Below, in pieces: positions 1 through 9,071 of a stretch of 64,000 bases of DNA (the stretch's first letter is position 1; each line of letters starts with the position of its first letter). The notes beneath the pieces were generated by a model, which saw only the letters and a program-made list of their open reading frames with translations, was not told the DNA's origin and made no database searches. Source of the DNA: Candidatus Limnocylindrales bacterium. Its GTDB lineage: Bacteria > Desulfobacterota > Binatia > UBA1149 > CAITLU01. The translations under genes and the position numbers were made by a program. The stretch covers positions 124,001 to 188,000 of the forward strand of contig DASPNR010000023.1 in assembly GCA_035626395.1 (NCBI GenBank), given 5' to 3'.

Positions 1-1269
1 ATTGTTCAGCGTGTTGTCGCCGCACTGCGAGGGCGTGCAGTTGTCGTCGCATGCCGGGGACTCGCCGGCATCGTCGCAGATCTCGCCCCAGCCCAGGTTG
101 ATCTCGCCGTTGCCGCACACCTCGACGATGCAGGTCGGCGAGCAGCCGTCCTCGGCGGCGTTGTTGCCGTCGTCGCACTCCTCGCCGAGCAGGTCGAGCG
201 GGCTGCCGCCGTCGATGGAGCCATTGCCGCAGGAGGCCGTGGAACAGTCACGATCGCAGCCGTCGTTGCTCTCGTTGTTGCCGTCGTCGCAGGCTTCGCT
301 GCCGTTGACCGTGCCGTCGCCGCAGTAGCCGTCGGTCGGATAGATCTGGCCCATCACCGTGTAGATGGACTCGGCGATGCGGTCGTTGAGCGAGTCGTAA
401 ACGTCGTCCAGAGTGACGCGGTCGACGAAACCGCCGCCGGAGTGATCGGGCGTGGTGACGTCGAAGCCGAGATTGTAGAGGTTGACGTCGCACGGTCCGC
501 GCAGCGCGACGCCGAGGTTCTCGATGGGAACCTGCAGGCGCTTGTCGGCGCGCAGCAGAAGCGTCGATTCGAAGTTGCCCGGCGGCGTGATGTTGGCGTC
601 GCAGTTGTAGAAGCCGCCGCCGTCCTGGATCAGATCGTCGCGCTCGTAGCACTTGGAGCGCCACAGCATCAGCTCGAAGACGGTGCTGCGGGCGCGGTGT
701 GCAGCGACGCTGTGACACAGCTCTTCCTCGCCGCTGACGGGAATCGCCGGCGGCTGCAGGTCCAGGATCTCGCTGATCGAATCGGCGGCAGCCTTTCCCA
801 GATCGGCCACGCATTCACCGACCTCGGTCCACTCCGTGAGCGAGCCGCACGTCGTCGATGGATCGAGGACGTCGGCTGGATCGACGTCGAGATCGACATT
901 GAGGCTGTCGCAGATCTGCGTCAGCCGCTGTCCGATGCGCGTGCGCACCTGCAGATGACGATCCAGGCGTCGATCGACGCCGGCATCGCCGGTTCCGCTG
1001 CCGCCCATCGCGGTGGTGTCGGCCTGACAGTCGGTTCCCACGTCGATCGAGCCAAGGATTTTCTGATGAACGCACGCCGTGCGTGCGCGCATGATGCCGA
1101 CGGCGGCAACGCGCGCGCCTCGACCCAAGATGTCGCGACACTGGATCTCCGTCGTCGTGAGCGCGCCGGCTGGTGTGGCCAGCAGCACAACCGCGCTCGT
1201 CAGTGTCAGAGCCGCAACCGACGCCAGCGACCGCTGCCGACGACAAGCGTGCAAACTATCCTTCTTCAT
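1..1269 (-). CDS. Secreted Cys-rich repeat protein (C-terminus beyond window)
   Basis: The reading frame is open from an ATG at 1269 (upstream GAGGGG) to the window edge, 423 codons with no stop, so the C-terminus is missing. A basic start followed by a hydrophobic stretch ending at about residue 35 (ATPAGA) looks like a Sec signal peptide. Residues 40-330 are an unrecognised Cys-containing domain. From about residue 335 there are at least three Myxococcus-type Cys-rich repeats, with the motifs ACDDGNNESNDGC, ECDDGNNAAEDGC and CGNGEINLGWGEICDD. These repeats are known from surface and secreted proteins of myxobacteria and relatives. Function is unknown. The identity of the repeats is clear; the export prediction is inference. 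Confidence 0.8.
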   Translation of the reverse strand, partial: MKKDSLHACRRQRSLASVAALTLTSAVVLLATPAGALTTTEIQCRDILGRGARVAAVGIMRARTACVHQKILGSIDVGTDCQADTTAMGGSGTGDAGVDRRLDRHLQVRTRIGQRLTQICDSLNVDLDVDPADVLDPSTTCGSLTEWTEVGECVADLGKAAADSISEILDLQPPAIPVSGEEELCHSVAAHRARSTVFELMLWRSKCYERDDLIQDGGGFYNCDANITPPGNFESTLLLRADKRLQVPIENLGVALRGPCDVNLYNLGFDVTTPDHSGGGFVDRVTLDDVYDSLNDRIAESIYTVMGQIYPTDGYCGDGTVNGSEACDDGNNESNDGCDRDCSTASCGNGSIDGGSPLDLLGEECDDGNNAAEDGCSPTCIVEVCGNGEINLGWGEICDDAGESPACDDNCTPSQCGDNTLNN

Positions 1270-1340
1270 TGTGCCCCTCGCTGCGCAATGTCTCCCACCC
1301 CGGCAATGACGAACCGCAGGCAAAACGATCGCCTACGCTG

Positions 1341-1355
1341 GCGCCCGACGGGCGC
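1341..1355. promoter_or_regulatory. 15-bp GC palindrome upstream of the Cys-rich gene
   Basis: GCGCCCG-A-CGGGCGC is a perfect inverted repeat of two 7-bp arms around one base. It lies about 70 bases upstream of the minus-strand start at 1269, in the only non-coding stretch (1270-1515) between two minus-strand genes. It could be a regulator site, or a hairpin ending the transcript of the 1516-3789 gene, though no T-run follows. In GC-rich DNA such palindromes also arise by chance. Confidence 0.25.
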
Positions 1356-1515
1356 GCCATCGAAGTCCTTAACAAGGGCTTACAGGGTCAAGGCCCCCCA
1401 AAGGCCTCAATGGGGCAGAGAACTAACAAGAGGCCCGCCGCTACGTCAACGGAAATGACGGCACAATCTTTACTTACGCGTCGACCACGGGCGCATGGGG
1501 GAGACAGGACTTGCG

Positions 1516-3789
1516 TCAACGACGGCGAAAGAGGCGCCTCCACGGGGCTGCATCTTCGTCTTCTGCTCTCTGGTCGACGACGCCTTTCGACAGCGCGTCG
1601 CGCGCCGCGGGAGCCTCCATTGCGCCAAGGGCCTGGGCAGCGCGCGCCCGGACCAGGAGGTCGAAGGCGTTTAGATAAGTCTCGAAGAGAGACTGCAGCG
1701 GCTGCTCGGTGCGGGCGGCGGCGTGCGTTGCGGCGTACGACTGCAGCCGCAGGAATAGCCCGGCCAGATGATGGCGTAACGCATCGCGCCGCGCCGGCGC
1801 AGGCCCATCACGCAGGCTGGCGGCAAGCATGGGAATGACGCCTGTCTCATTCTGAATCATGCGCTCCAGCTCGGAGGAGCAGTCCTCGCACTCCAGCCAC
1901 GACAGCACGACATCGGCATCATCCAAGTCCTCCTGCGCAGGAAGGCCCGACCGCAGCAGGTCCGTCCAGCCGATGGACGGGCAAGCGCGCGAGGTCGGCT
2001 GGTCGCAGGATCGGATAGGACCGGCGCGCAGCTTCCAGCGATTGACGACCGAGCGCGGCCCCAGAGATGCGCGGAAGCATTGGCCTTCCGTCAGCGCGCG
2101 GCGGAACGCGACGTGCGCCTGCATGAGATTGTGCGCTGGCAGCGCCGGCGCGTGCTCGAGGCCGAGCAGATGTCCGAGCCCATGCGCCAGCGATTCGGGC
2201 TGGGCCGCCGCTCCCACCACCACCACGGCCTCGGCCGTGCAGGCGACGGCGCCGGCAGGCCACCGCGGCAGATAGAGGATGACGACGACGCCAGTCCCGC
2301 TCAGCCCTGCCTCGGTCATCGCCTGCGCGAGCGCCGCGCAATCGCCGCCGCTGGCCGCGACCGCGGCCTCCTTCCACGATGACGCAGTGCTCTCGTCGAT
2401 CGGCAGCTCGACGACGCGCGCGTCGGCCAGGGTCGTCAGTCCGCAGCCGCTCTGATTCAGGAGCATGTCGGCGACGGCGAGCTCCAGGTGCACGCGGCGG
2501 GCGACGTCGGTTCGTTCGGGCTCTTCAGCCGCAATGGCGATACGGAGCGGCAGCGGCACCGGCGGTCCGTCGAGCCGCAGCTCGAGCCGCTCGCCGACGG
2601 CGCTCGTCCAGCCGGTCTCGGCGATGCTGACCGACGGCGATGTCGGCGGCGCCACCGACATCGCAACGGGGGTGGGCCCGGCTCGGCGGCCTGCGCCCTC
2701 GTCGCGGCGCGAACCGCCTGCGCTCGTCGCCGGCAGCGGACCGATGTTCTGCAGGACCACCGCGTCGTCGTGCGAAAGCACGGCGATCTCGGAGGGACAG
2801 CCGTCGGCGGCGAGGAGATTGCCTGCGTAGATCGCGTCCCTGGAGCGCCACAGCTCGCCGCCGGTGCAGCCGTCGTCACGCCGGCCGTGCAGCAGCACCA
2901 CCGCCTCGTCGTCACCGTCGTTGCCGGCGAGGAGGATGCGGTCGGTGCGCGGCCTCTGCACCGGGCACGGCTGCAGGCGAAGCTCGTAGCGGTCGCGTGC
3001 CAGCGTGACCTCGCCCGCCATCTGCGTGACGGTCAGCCGCAGCCGCGCGGGGATCGTGAAACCGGGAGGACGAGCGGCCTGCCCTTCCCATTGCGGCTCG
3101 CCCTCTTCGTGCGCCTCCGGGGTAGGCCTGGTTGCCGGTGCCGGAGGCGCGGCGGGCTTCGTCGCCGGCGCGGGCTCCTGCGACGCCGCCGCGGAAGGCG
3201 CCGGTGCCGCCGCGGCCTCCGCCATCGGCCCCGCGGAATGCGGCTTCTCCGCCGCGGACGCCGCCGGCGCCGCCGCGGCTGCGGCCGCAAGGCGCAGCTC
3301 GCGAGCGTCGACGTGCATTGCCAGACGCAGCCGCGGCGGCCGCTCGTCGGAGAGCCGGGAAGCGCCGCGAAGCCACGTCGTACCGGCCCCGATCTCGACG
3401 GCAGCGGGCGGCGAGCCGGCAGCGGGACCTTCGATGCGCATGGATCCGGCGCGCTCGCCCGCGGCTTCGATGCGCATGGTCACTCGCGCGAAAGCATCGC
3501 CTTCGAGGTCGATGCGAACGTCGATGTCCGCGTCGGCCGCACAACGGCTGCAGCAGTCGCGCACGCGGCAGCCGATCACGATGGCGTCCGGCGCCAGATC
3601 GACGCGCGCGGCGTCATGGACGCAGACGTCGCGCGTGACGGTGGCAGCCTCGGCGTGGCCGGGTCCGCACGGAGGCACCGCCGTCTGCGCGACCACGGCC
3701 GCGCACAGCGCGATGCCTCCGCGCCGGATGGTCGCGAGCAGCGCCCGCCGACGAAGCCGGGGGCCTCGATGGGGTCCGCCCGCCCTCAT
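1516..3789 (-). CDS. Secreted metzincin-like protein with degenerate zinc motif
   Basis: This 757-residue protein starts at an ATG at 3789; the frame is open further upstream, but there it lies antisense to the MBL/Rieske gene. A basic N-terminus and a hydrophobic segment to about residue 45 suggest export. An Ala/Pro-rich linker spans about residues 165-230. Around residue 536 the sequence HGLGHLLGLEH, followed by NLM at 554-556, matches the metzincin zinc motif HExxHxxGxxH plus Met-turn. The catalytic Glu, however, is Gly537. A C-terminal helical region of about 150 residues follows. It is either a non-catalytic relative that may still bind zinc, or an altered enzyme. No closer family assignment is possible by eye. 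Confidence 0.75.
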   Translation of the reverse strand: MRAGGPHRGPRLRRRALLATIRRGGIALCAAVVAQTAVPPCGPGHAEAATVTRDVCVHDAARVDLAPDAIVIGCRVRDCCSRCAADADIDVRIDLEGDAFARVTMRIEAAGERAGSMRIEGPAAGSPPAAVEIGAGTTWLRGASRLSDERPPRLRLAMHVDARELRLAAAAAAAPAASAAEKPHSAGPMAEAAAAPAPSAAASQEPAPATKPAAPPAPATRPTPEAHEEGEPQWEGQAARPPGFTIPARLRLTVTQMAGEVTLARDRYELRLQPCPVQRPRTDRILLAGNDGDDEAVVLLHGRRDDGCTGGELWRSRDAIYAGNLLAADGCPSEIAVLSHDDAVVLQNIGPLPATSAGGSRRDEGAGRRAGPTPVAMSVAPPTSPSVSIAETGWTSAVGERLELRLDGPPVPLPLRIAIAAEEPERTDVARRVHLELAVADMLLNQSGCGLTTLADARVVELPIDESTASSWKEAAVAASGGDCAALAQAMTEAGLSGTGVVVILYLPRWPAGAVACTAEAVVVVGAAAQPESLAHGLGHLLGLEHAPALPAHNLMQAHVAFRRALTEGQCFRASLGPRSVVNRWKLRAGPIRSCDQPTSRACPSIGWTDLLRSGLPAQEDLDDADVVLSWLECEDCSSELERMIQNETGVIPMLAASLRDGPAPARRDALRHHLAGLFLRLQSYAATHAAARTEQPLQSLFETYLNAFDLLVRARAAQALGAMEAPAARDALSKGVVDQRAEDEDAAPWRRLFRRR

Positions 3790-3921
3790 GAACGTTCTCG
3801 CCTCTGGCCGCGACGAGATTTGCCGGTTGATGCCCGCGTGGTCTTGTGAGCTACTAGGCCGCTCAGGAACCGGGACACACCGCCGTCCTCTTCCAACATC
3901 TGTCGGAGCCTTGCGAACCGA

Positions 3922-5523
3922 ATGACGAGCATCGAGTTTCTCGGCCACAGCGGCCTTGCCATCCGCCATGGGGCCCAGCTTCTGCTGTGCGATCCCTGGA
4001 TGTCGAAGAAGGGAGCCTACAACGCAAGCTGGTTCCCCTACCCTCACTATCCGCACGACGACCTGTCTGCGCTGCATTCGCCGGCGGCCGTCTACCTCTC
4101 GCACGAGCACCTCGACCACTACGACCCCGAGTTCATGGAGGCCATCGACCGCGGCGTGCCGATCATCACCGGACGCACGTTCAAGAAGCGGTTCCTCTCC
4201 AAGCTGCGCAAGAGCGGTTTCACGAACATCATCGAGCTCGACAACTTCGAAAGCTACGAGATCGCGCCCGGCCTGATTATCAAGGTCGACACGCCGACAT
4301 TCCACTGTCCGCCGCACTGGTTCGATTCCTGCGCGTTGATCGAGGCCGACGGCTACAAGATCTTCAATCTCAACGACTGCAACCTCGCGCTGCCCGTGGC
4401 CGACATCCGCGCGATGGGCATCGACGTCATGCTCGCGCAGGCCTCGCCGGCTATCTGGTATCCTCTCGTCTACACCACCTACGATGAGCCCAAGAAGCGC
4501 GAGCTGCGCGCTGCGCGCCGGGAGTCGGCGATCCAGTCCTTCCTCACCTCGGCGAAGGCGATTCAACCGCGCCTGGCCATCCCGTTTGCAGGTCCGCCGA
4601 TCTTCTTCGATCCGGCGCTGGCCGAGCATTTCGTCGGGCCCGACAGCATGTTCCCGACCGCGCCCGTCTCCGAGAAGCTGCTGCGACACGAGCACTCCAG
4701 CATAGCCACGCTGACGCTGAAGCCGGGGGACGTGCTCGAGATCCGCGAGCGCGGCGCCGCCGACGAGTTCACGGTCCGGCCCACGCCCGCCTACATCGAC
4801 TTCGACTACGAGCGCGACCGCGTCGCCTACTACGAGAAGCATCGGGCCGAGAAGGAGAGGATCGTCGCCGACGTGCTGGCCGCGATTCCCGATCCGGCGC
4901 CCGGGCTGTTCGAGCGCTTCCGCCGCCACTTCCTGCCCTTCCTCAAGGGGCACCCGTACTTCGTCGAGAACATCGACATCCGCCTGCGCTTCCGCGTCGA
5001 CGGGCCCGAAGGCGGCGACTGGATCGTGGACTTCCGGACCCAGCCCAAGCCCGAGCTGGTCTACGAGTACGACGGCGAGCACTGCCACTACACGTTCGAC
5101 ATGAGCTCGAAGCTCATCGGGCAGGTGCTGTCGGACGAGATGTCGTGGGAGGATGCGTTCCTGTCCCTGCGCTTCCAGGCGCACCGCGATCCCGACCGCT
5201 ACAACCAGCACCTGTTCACGCTCTTCAAGATGAGCGACTCGCGCGCGCTGCAGGCGATCCAGAAGGCCGAGACGGCCGACCGCTCCAACGAGACGTTCCG
5301 CCTGGCCGCCGAGGGCTGCGTCTACGAGGTGCAGCGATACTGCCCGCACGGCGGCTCCGACCTGTCGGAGGCCGACGTCGAGAACGGGCACGTGATCTGC
5401 CCGGGTCATCACTGGCGCTTCTCCTTGAAGGATGGCAGCTGCGCCAACGCCGAAGGCCGCATCCTGGTGCGCAAGCTGTCGGAGGACGAGGCCAGGGAAG
5501 CGGTCGCCGCGGCCAAGGTCTGA
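3922..5523 (+). CDS. Metallo-beta-lactamase fold / Rieske [2Fe-2S] fusion protein
   Basis: The 533-residue protein has an N-terminal metallo-beta-lactamase-like domain with HEHLDH at residues 61-66 (HxHxDH metal motif). Its C-terminal Rieske domain has C474-x-H476 and C493-x2-H496, the canonical pair of [2Fe-2S] ligand boxes (CPH and CPGH). It has no signal peptide, so it is probably cytoplasmic. The combination recalls CMP-N-acetylneuraminate hydroxylase, but there the Rieske domain is N-terminal; here the order is reversed. It is therefore probably an iron-dependent oxygenase or hydrolase of unknown substrate. The SRAP gene follows after 16 bases on the same strand, but no functional link is evident. 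Confidence 0.88.
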   Translation: MTSIEFLGHSGLAIRHGAQLLLCDPWMSKKGAYNASWFPYPHYPHDDLSALHSPAAVYLSHEHLDHYDPEFMEAIDRGVPIITGRTFKKRFLSKLRKSGFTNIIELDNFESYEIAPGLIIKVDTPTFHCPPHWFDSCALIEADGYKIFNLNDCNLALPVADIRAMGIDVMLAQASPAIWYPLVYTTYDEPKKRELRAARRESAIQSFLTSAKAIQPRLAIPFAGPPIFFDPALAEHFVGPDSMFPTAPVSEKLLRHEHSSIATLTLKPGDVLEIRERGAADEFTVRPTPAYIDFDYERDRVAYYEKHRAEKERIVADVLAAIPDPAPGLFERFRRHFLPFLKGHPYFVENIDIRLRFRVDGPEGGDWIVDFRTQPKPELVYEYDGEHCHYTFDMSSKLIGQVLSDEMSWEDAFLSLRFQAHRDPDRYNQHLFTLFKMSDSRALQAIQKAETADRSNETFRLAAEGCVYEVQRYCPHGGSDLSEADVENGHVICPGHHWRFSLKDGSCANAEGRILVRKLSEDEAREAVAAAKV

Positions 5524-5539
5524 CGGCGGCACCGTCGAC

Positions 5540-6235
5540 ATGTGCGGCCGTTTCGTCCTTCACACGCCCGGTGAAGCGCTGGCGCGCCATTTCGGTGCCG
5601 TGCTCGACGAGCTCTCGCTGCGTCCGCAGTACAACATCGCTCCCACCCAGGACGTCGTCGTCATCCGCGTCGAGGATGGCGAGCGGCGGCTGCGCACGCT
5701 GAGGTGGGGCCTGGTCCCGTACTGGGCCAAGGACGCGGCGATCGGGCAGCAGATGATCAACGCGCGCTGCGAGACCGCGGCGCAGAAGCCGGGGTTTCGC
5801 GAGGCGCTGCGGCAGCGGCGCGCGATCGTGCCCGCCGACGGTTTCTACGAATGGAAGAAGCAGGGCCGCGCCAGGCAGCCCTACTACTTCCACGCGCGCG
5901 ACAACTCGCCGCTGGCCATCGCGGCGCTGTGGGAGCGGTGGAAGTCCAGGGACGGCCAGCGCCTGGAGACGTGCTGCCTCCTGACGACGTCGGCGAACAC
6001 CCTGGTCGAAGGCATCCACGACCGCATGCCGGTGCTGCTGCGACCGCAGGATTACGCGCTGTGGCTCGATCCGGCCGTCACCGACCCCGAAGCCGTCGCG
6101 CCGCTGCTGGCGCCGGCCGACGACCAGCAGCTGGTCATGTATCCCGTCGATTCGTGCGTGGGCGACGTGCGCAACGACGACGAGCGCAACATCGCGCGCG
6201 CCGACACCGGCGAGCTTCCGCTGTTCAACCGCTGA
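5540..6235 (+). CDS. SOS response-associated peptidase (SRAP / YedK-HMCES family)
   Basis: The protein has 231 residues starting at ATG 5540, so that MCGRF forms the N-terminus. After Met removal Cys2 is the residue that forms a thiazolidine crosslink with abasic sites in single-stranded DNA in this family. Other family motifs are present: the INAR segment, PADGFYEW (catalytic Glu) and GIHDRMPVLL (active-site His). The length is typical of YedK. Its established role is shielding abasic sites at replication forks. It follows the MBL/Rieske gene by 16 bases and may be co-transcribed. No LexA box was recognised. Confidence 0.95.
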   Translation: MCGRFVLHTPGEALARHFGAVLDELSLRPQYNIAPTQDVVVIRVEDGERRLRTLRWGLVPYWAKDAAIGQQMINARCETAAQKPGFREALRQRRAIVPADGFYEWKKQGRARQPYYFHARDNSPLAIAALWERWKSRDGQRLETCCLLTTSANTLVEGIHDRMPVLLRPQDYALWLDPAVTDPEAVAPLLAPADDQQLVMYPVDSCVGDVRNDDERNIARADTGELPLFNR

Positions 6236-6298
6236 GCCGCCGCAGGCTGCCGGCTCCTCATCCCTGCGCGCTCAGCCGTGCGGCTGCCCGTCCGTGCC

Positions 6299-6892
6299 TC
6301 AGTCCTCGCGTGCCACCCGCCGCATGAGCTCGCGGCGCATGCGCTCGACGTGCGATCCCTCCCAATAGTAGCGGCGGCATTCGGGACATCGATGCATGGG
6401 CTCGCCGGTCGGCGCGCCGGGCGGCAGATCGGCGCCAGCGGAGGCTGCGGGCACGGGCTCCAGTCGCACGTTGCAGCGACTGCATCGAGTGAACACTGCC
6501 GCTCCCAGACGAAGGCCGAACCGCGCGGCAACCTCCTCCACCTGCGCGAGCGGCTTGTCCGCCTCGACGAGGAGGACCTGCGGCAGCCGCCACTGCGACG
6601 GCAGCCGGCGATCGCGCGTCAGCAGGATGCGGCCTTCGTCGTAGCAGCGGCGGGCGAGCGCGGCATCGCCGGCGTTGGGGTCGCACGCGGTGTCGTAGCC
6701 GAGCATCCGAAGCCACCGCGCAAGCCCCACCAGCATGGCATCGGCAAGGAAGCGCGGAGGCGAGCCGCTGGCAATGTGCGGCATCTGCGCGTCCAGGCCT
6801 GCACGCGCGCCGCAGGTGCAGTCGATCGTGCGTCCGAACTGGAACAGCCCGGCGTCGTACTCGAGCCCGCAGCCGGGGCAGCGCACGGCCAT
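6299..6892 (-). CDS. Mut7-C RNase-domain protein with zinc ribbons at both ends
   Basis: The protein has 197 residues from ATG 6892 (MAVRCPGCG). An N-terminal zinc-ribbon-like segment has CPGC and a CTCG pair. A PIN-like Mut7-C (DUF82) domain follows, with the family signature FLADAMLVGLARWLRMLGYD and later RILLTRDRRL. The C-terminus has a second cysteine set (CSRC...CPEC), typical of the family's zinc ribbon. Related domains are proposed or shown to be ribonucleases in exonuclease Mut-7 relatives. Bacterial members often carry an N-terminal ubiquitin-like domain; here a zinc ribbon stands in that place. RNA substrate unknown. Confidence 0.88.
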   Translation of the reverse strand: MAVRCPGCGLEYDAGLFQFGRTIDCTCGARAGLDAQMPHIASGSPPRFLADAMLVGLARWLRMLGYDTACDPNAGDAALARRCYDEGRILLTRDRRLPSQWRLPQVLLVEADKPLAQVEEVAARFGLRLGAAVFTRCSRCNVRLEPVPAASAGADLPPGAPTGEPMHRCPECRRYYWEGSHVERMRRELMRRVARED

Positions 6893-6987
6893 GCTGCGAT
6901 GATGCAGCCGGCGGGACGGACAGGCGAGCCCGCACTGCTGGCCCCGCCGCGTGCCCGTTCTTTCCACGCGGCCGCGCGCGCGTGTCG

Positions 6988-7932
6988 TCAGGCGCCGCCG
7001 GCGCCGGTGCGCGTATTCGGAAGCAGCGCGCGAATCTCCTCGACGACCGCCTCGGGCTTTTCGACCTGCAGGTAGTGGCCGGCCTGCGGCACCAGCCGCA
7101 GCGTCGAGCCCGGCACGTCGCGATGCAGCCTCTCGGCGGCGTCGCGACGAAACGCCGAATCTGCCTGCGCCAGTATCCGCACCGGCTGGCGGATCGTCGG
7201 ATACTGCGGGCTCTGCGCAGCCAGATACTCGCGGGACCCCATCGTCTCGTTGGCGATGCTCGTGGTGACCTTCGGGGTCGACCACGCGCGCAGGCGCAGG
7301 TCGACGAACCCCGGGGGCGGCGGGCGCTCGCCGAACTGCTGGGCAATGCCCGCGGTGATGGGGTCGCGCATCGCATCGGCGCCGAGGAGGCGCGCAAGGC
7401 CGGTGCCGAGCCCGGGCAGCGCCAGCACGCGGAGCAACGCCGTCGGCTCGCGCGACGGCTCGTACGTGGCGCTGTCGACGATCACATACCCGCGCACCGA
7501 CGGCGGCTTGCGCACCGCCATCGCCAGCGCCGTCGAGCCGCCATAGGAATGACCGGCCACGACGACGTCCTTCAGTTCCAGCGTCTCGATCAGCTCCAGC
7601 GCCAGATCCGCGTTGTGGATCAGCGAGTAGTCGCCCGTCTCGCCGCTGAAGCAGTTGCCCGGCCGGTCGTAGGCGACGATGTGCGCCTCGCCGAGCAGTC
7701 GCCGGACGACCGGCGCCCAGTCTTCGAGACAGCCGGGCGAGCCGTGGATGAGGAGCACGTCGGGCCCTTCGCCATGTTCGAGCACTCGCAGCGGCACGCT
7801 TGCAACGGTCACGTGACGCCCCTCGAAACCCGGCGGAATGGTCAGATCGGGACGGTAAAGCCAACCGGAGATCCCGAGCGCCGCCGCCGAAAGCAGCACG
7901 AAAAAGACCGCCAGAAAGACGACTCTTTTCAT
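6988..7932 (-). CDS. Membrane-anchored alpha/beta hydrolase
   Basis: The 314-residue protein starts at ATG 7932 (MKRVVFLAVFF). The N-terminal hydrophobic segment (residues 3-25) looks like a signal anchor, so the enzyme probably faces the periplasm. Alpha/beta hydrolase hallmarks are HGSPG (oxyanion loop), GHSYGG (nucleophile elbow, Ser) and AGHYLQVE (catalytic His). The fold is clear but the substrate is not. It lies 95 bases upstream of the Mut7-C gene on the same strand and downstream of the methyltransferase, so the three may share a transcript. Confidence 0.85.
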   Translation of the reverse strand: MKRVVFLAVFFVLLSAAALGISGWLYRPDLTIPPGFEGRHVTVASVPLRVLEHGEGPDVLLIHGSPGCLEDWAPVVRRLLGEAHIVAYDRPGNCFSGETGDYSLIHNADLALELIETLELKDVVVAGHSYGGSTALAMAVRKPPSVRGYVIVDSATYEPSREPTALLRVLALPGLGTGLARLLGADAMRDPITAGIAQQFGERPPPPGFVDLRLRAWSTPKVTTSIANETMGSREYLAAQSPQYPTIRQPVRILAQADSAFRRDAAERLHRDVPGSTLRLVPQAGHYLQVEKPEAVVEEIRALLPNTRTGAGGA

Positions 7933-8021
7933 GCGCGTGTTGTGCTCGCGCCTTGCCCGTTGCGCAAACGTGCACGGCAACCGCGATGCCGGCTGCGACG
8001 AGGGCGGCGACGGTCGAGCGA

Positions 8022-9071
8022 TCAGGCCGGCTTGCGCGCCGTGACCACCTTCGAGACCAGGTGCGGCGCCGACTCGATCACCTCGAAGCCGCACTCGTTC
8101 AGCATCGCGGCGAGATCGTCGCGCAGGTAGCCCTTGTAGTAGGGCTCGTGGTAGCCGTTCGGGAATGCGTAGAGCGCATCTGCCAGCTCGGCGCTGTCGC
8201 TGAGCTGGGCCGAGTCGCAGACCACCAGCGTACCGCCCGGGCGCAGGACGCGCGCGATTTCGCGCGCGACGTCGCGCCGCACGCGCGCCGGCAGCTCATG
8301 GAAGAGATAGAGGCTGGCCACGGCATCGAAGAAGCCGTCCGCCCATGGCATGCGTGCCGCGTCTTCGGCCGTCAGCGTCACGTCCAGCTGCGGATCGAGC
8401 ATGCGGCGCGCGTGGCGGATGTAGAACGGGCTCATGTCCAGTCCGTACAGACGCGCCTGCGGCAGCGCCTGGCCGAGCTGGCCGAGAAAACGGCCGGTGC
8501 CGCACGCGACGTCGAGGATGCGCGGGCGCCTGCGGGCGCGGACGGCATCGACGACCGGCGGAATGGCCATGCGTCGCATGACGTCGGCGGTGCCGCCAAA
8601 CAGGAATTCGACCGATGCATCGTAGATTCGCGCCGAGCGCTCGCTGAGCCAGCCATCGCTCTGCCAGTGGAACGTGCGCCGGTAGTAGCGCGGGTACGTT
8701 TCCGGCCGCGCCTGCGCGGGAAGATCGTCGTAGCGGCCGAGATAGCTGCGCAGCAGGACGCGCGGCAGCTCGAGCAGCGCCTCCGGCATGCACCGCAGGT
8801 ATTCGAAGGCCGGGAACTGATGGAGAAGCCGGCGCGGGTAGTAGCCAGCGCGAGCATTGGCGAGATCCTTCTGCAGCAGCTGCTCGAAACGCGCAGCGAG
8901 AATGCGGGCCGTGGCCGCCTGCAGCGTCGCGGCCCCCGGCTGCAGGAGCCGGCGCCAGAGCGCGTAGCCGAGCCCCGTGCCGACGGCCAGCCCACGGTGG
9001 CGCCACACGTGCAACGCTTCCTCGGCTGTCTGCGCAAGTCCTCGCGAGGGGTGCATGTTTCCGGCGTTCAT
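8022..9071 (-). CDS. Class I SAM-dependent methyltransferase
   Basis: The protein has about 349 residues from ATG 9071; an ATG at 9056 (MHPSRG) is an equally possible start because neither has a strong ribosome site. The N-terminal ~150 residues are an accessory helical region rich in Arg and Tyr. The methyltransferase core follows, with motif I ILDVACGTGRF, the acidic strand-2 loop YGLDMS, motif post-I around MPWADGFFDAV and motif IV-like VLRPGGTLVVCD. The acceptor is unknown. Similar proteins with an extended N-terminus act on lipids or quinone precursors, but nothing here decides that. Confidence 0.85.
   Translation of the reverse strand: MNAGNMHPSRGLAQTAEEALHVWRHRGLAVGTGLGYALWRRLLQPGAATLQAATARILAARFEQLLQKDLANARAGYYPRRLLHQFPAFEYLRCMPEALLELPRVLLRSYLGRYDDLPAQARPETYPRYYRRTFHWQSDGWLSERSARIYDASVEFLFGGTADVMRRMAIPPVVDAVRARRRPRILDVACGTGRFLGQLGQALPQARLYGLDMSPFYIRHARRMLDPQLDVTLTAEDAARMPWADGFFDAVASLYLFHELPARVRRDVAREIARVLRPGGTLVVCDSAQLSDSAELADALYAFPNGYHEPYYKGYLRDDLAAMLNECGFEVIESAPHLVSKVVTARKPA

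Noticed and set aside
442..1458. Long plus-strand open frame opposite the Cys-rich gene
   Set aside because: Its protein is Arg/Ala-rich without motifs, and the opposite strand encodes a signal peptide and ECDDGN repeats in one continuous frame. It is an antisense shadow of GC-rich codon bias.
3790..5541. Upstream extension of the 1516-3789 minus-strand gene to 5541
   Set aside because: The extension lies antisense to the MBL/Rieske gene, which has intact catalytic motifs; the minus protein gains signal-peptide character only at ATG 3789.
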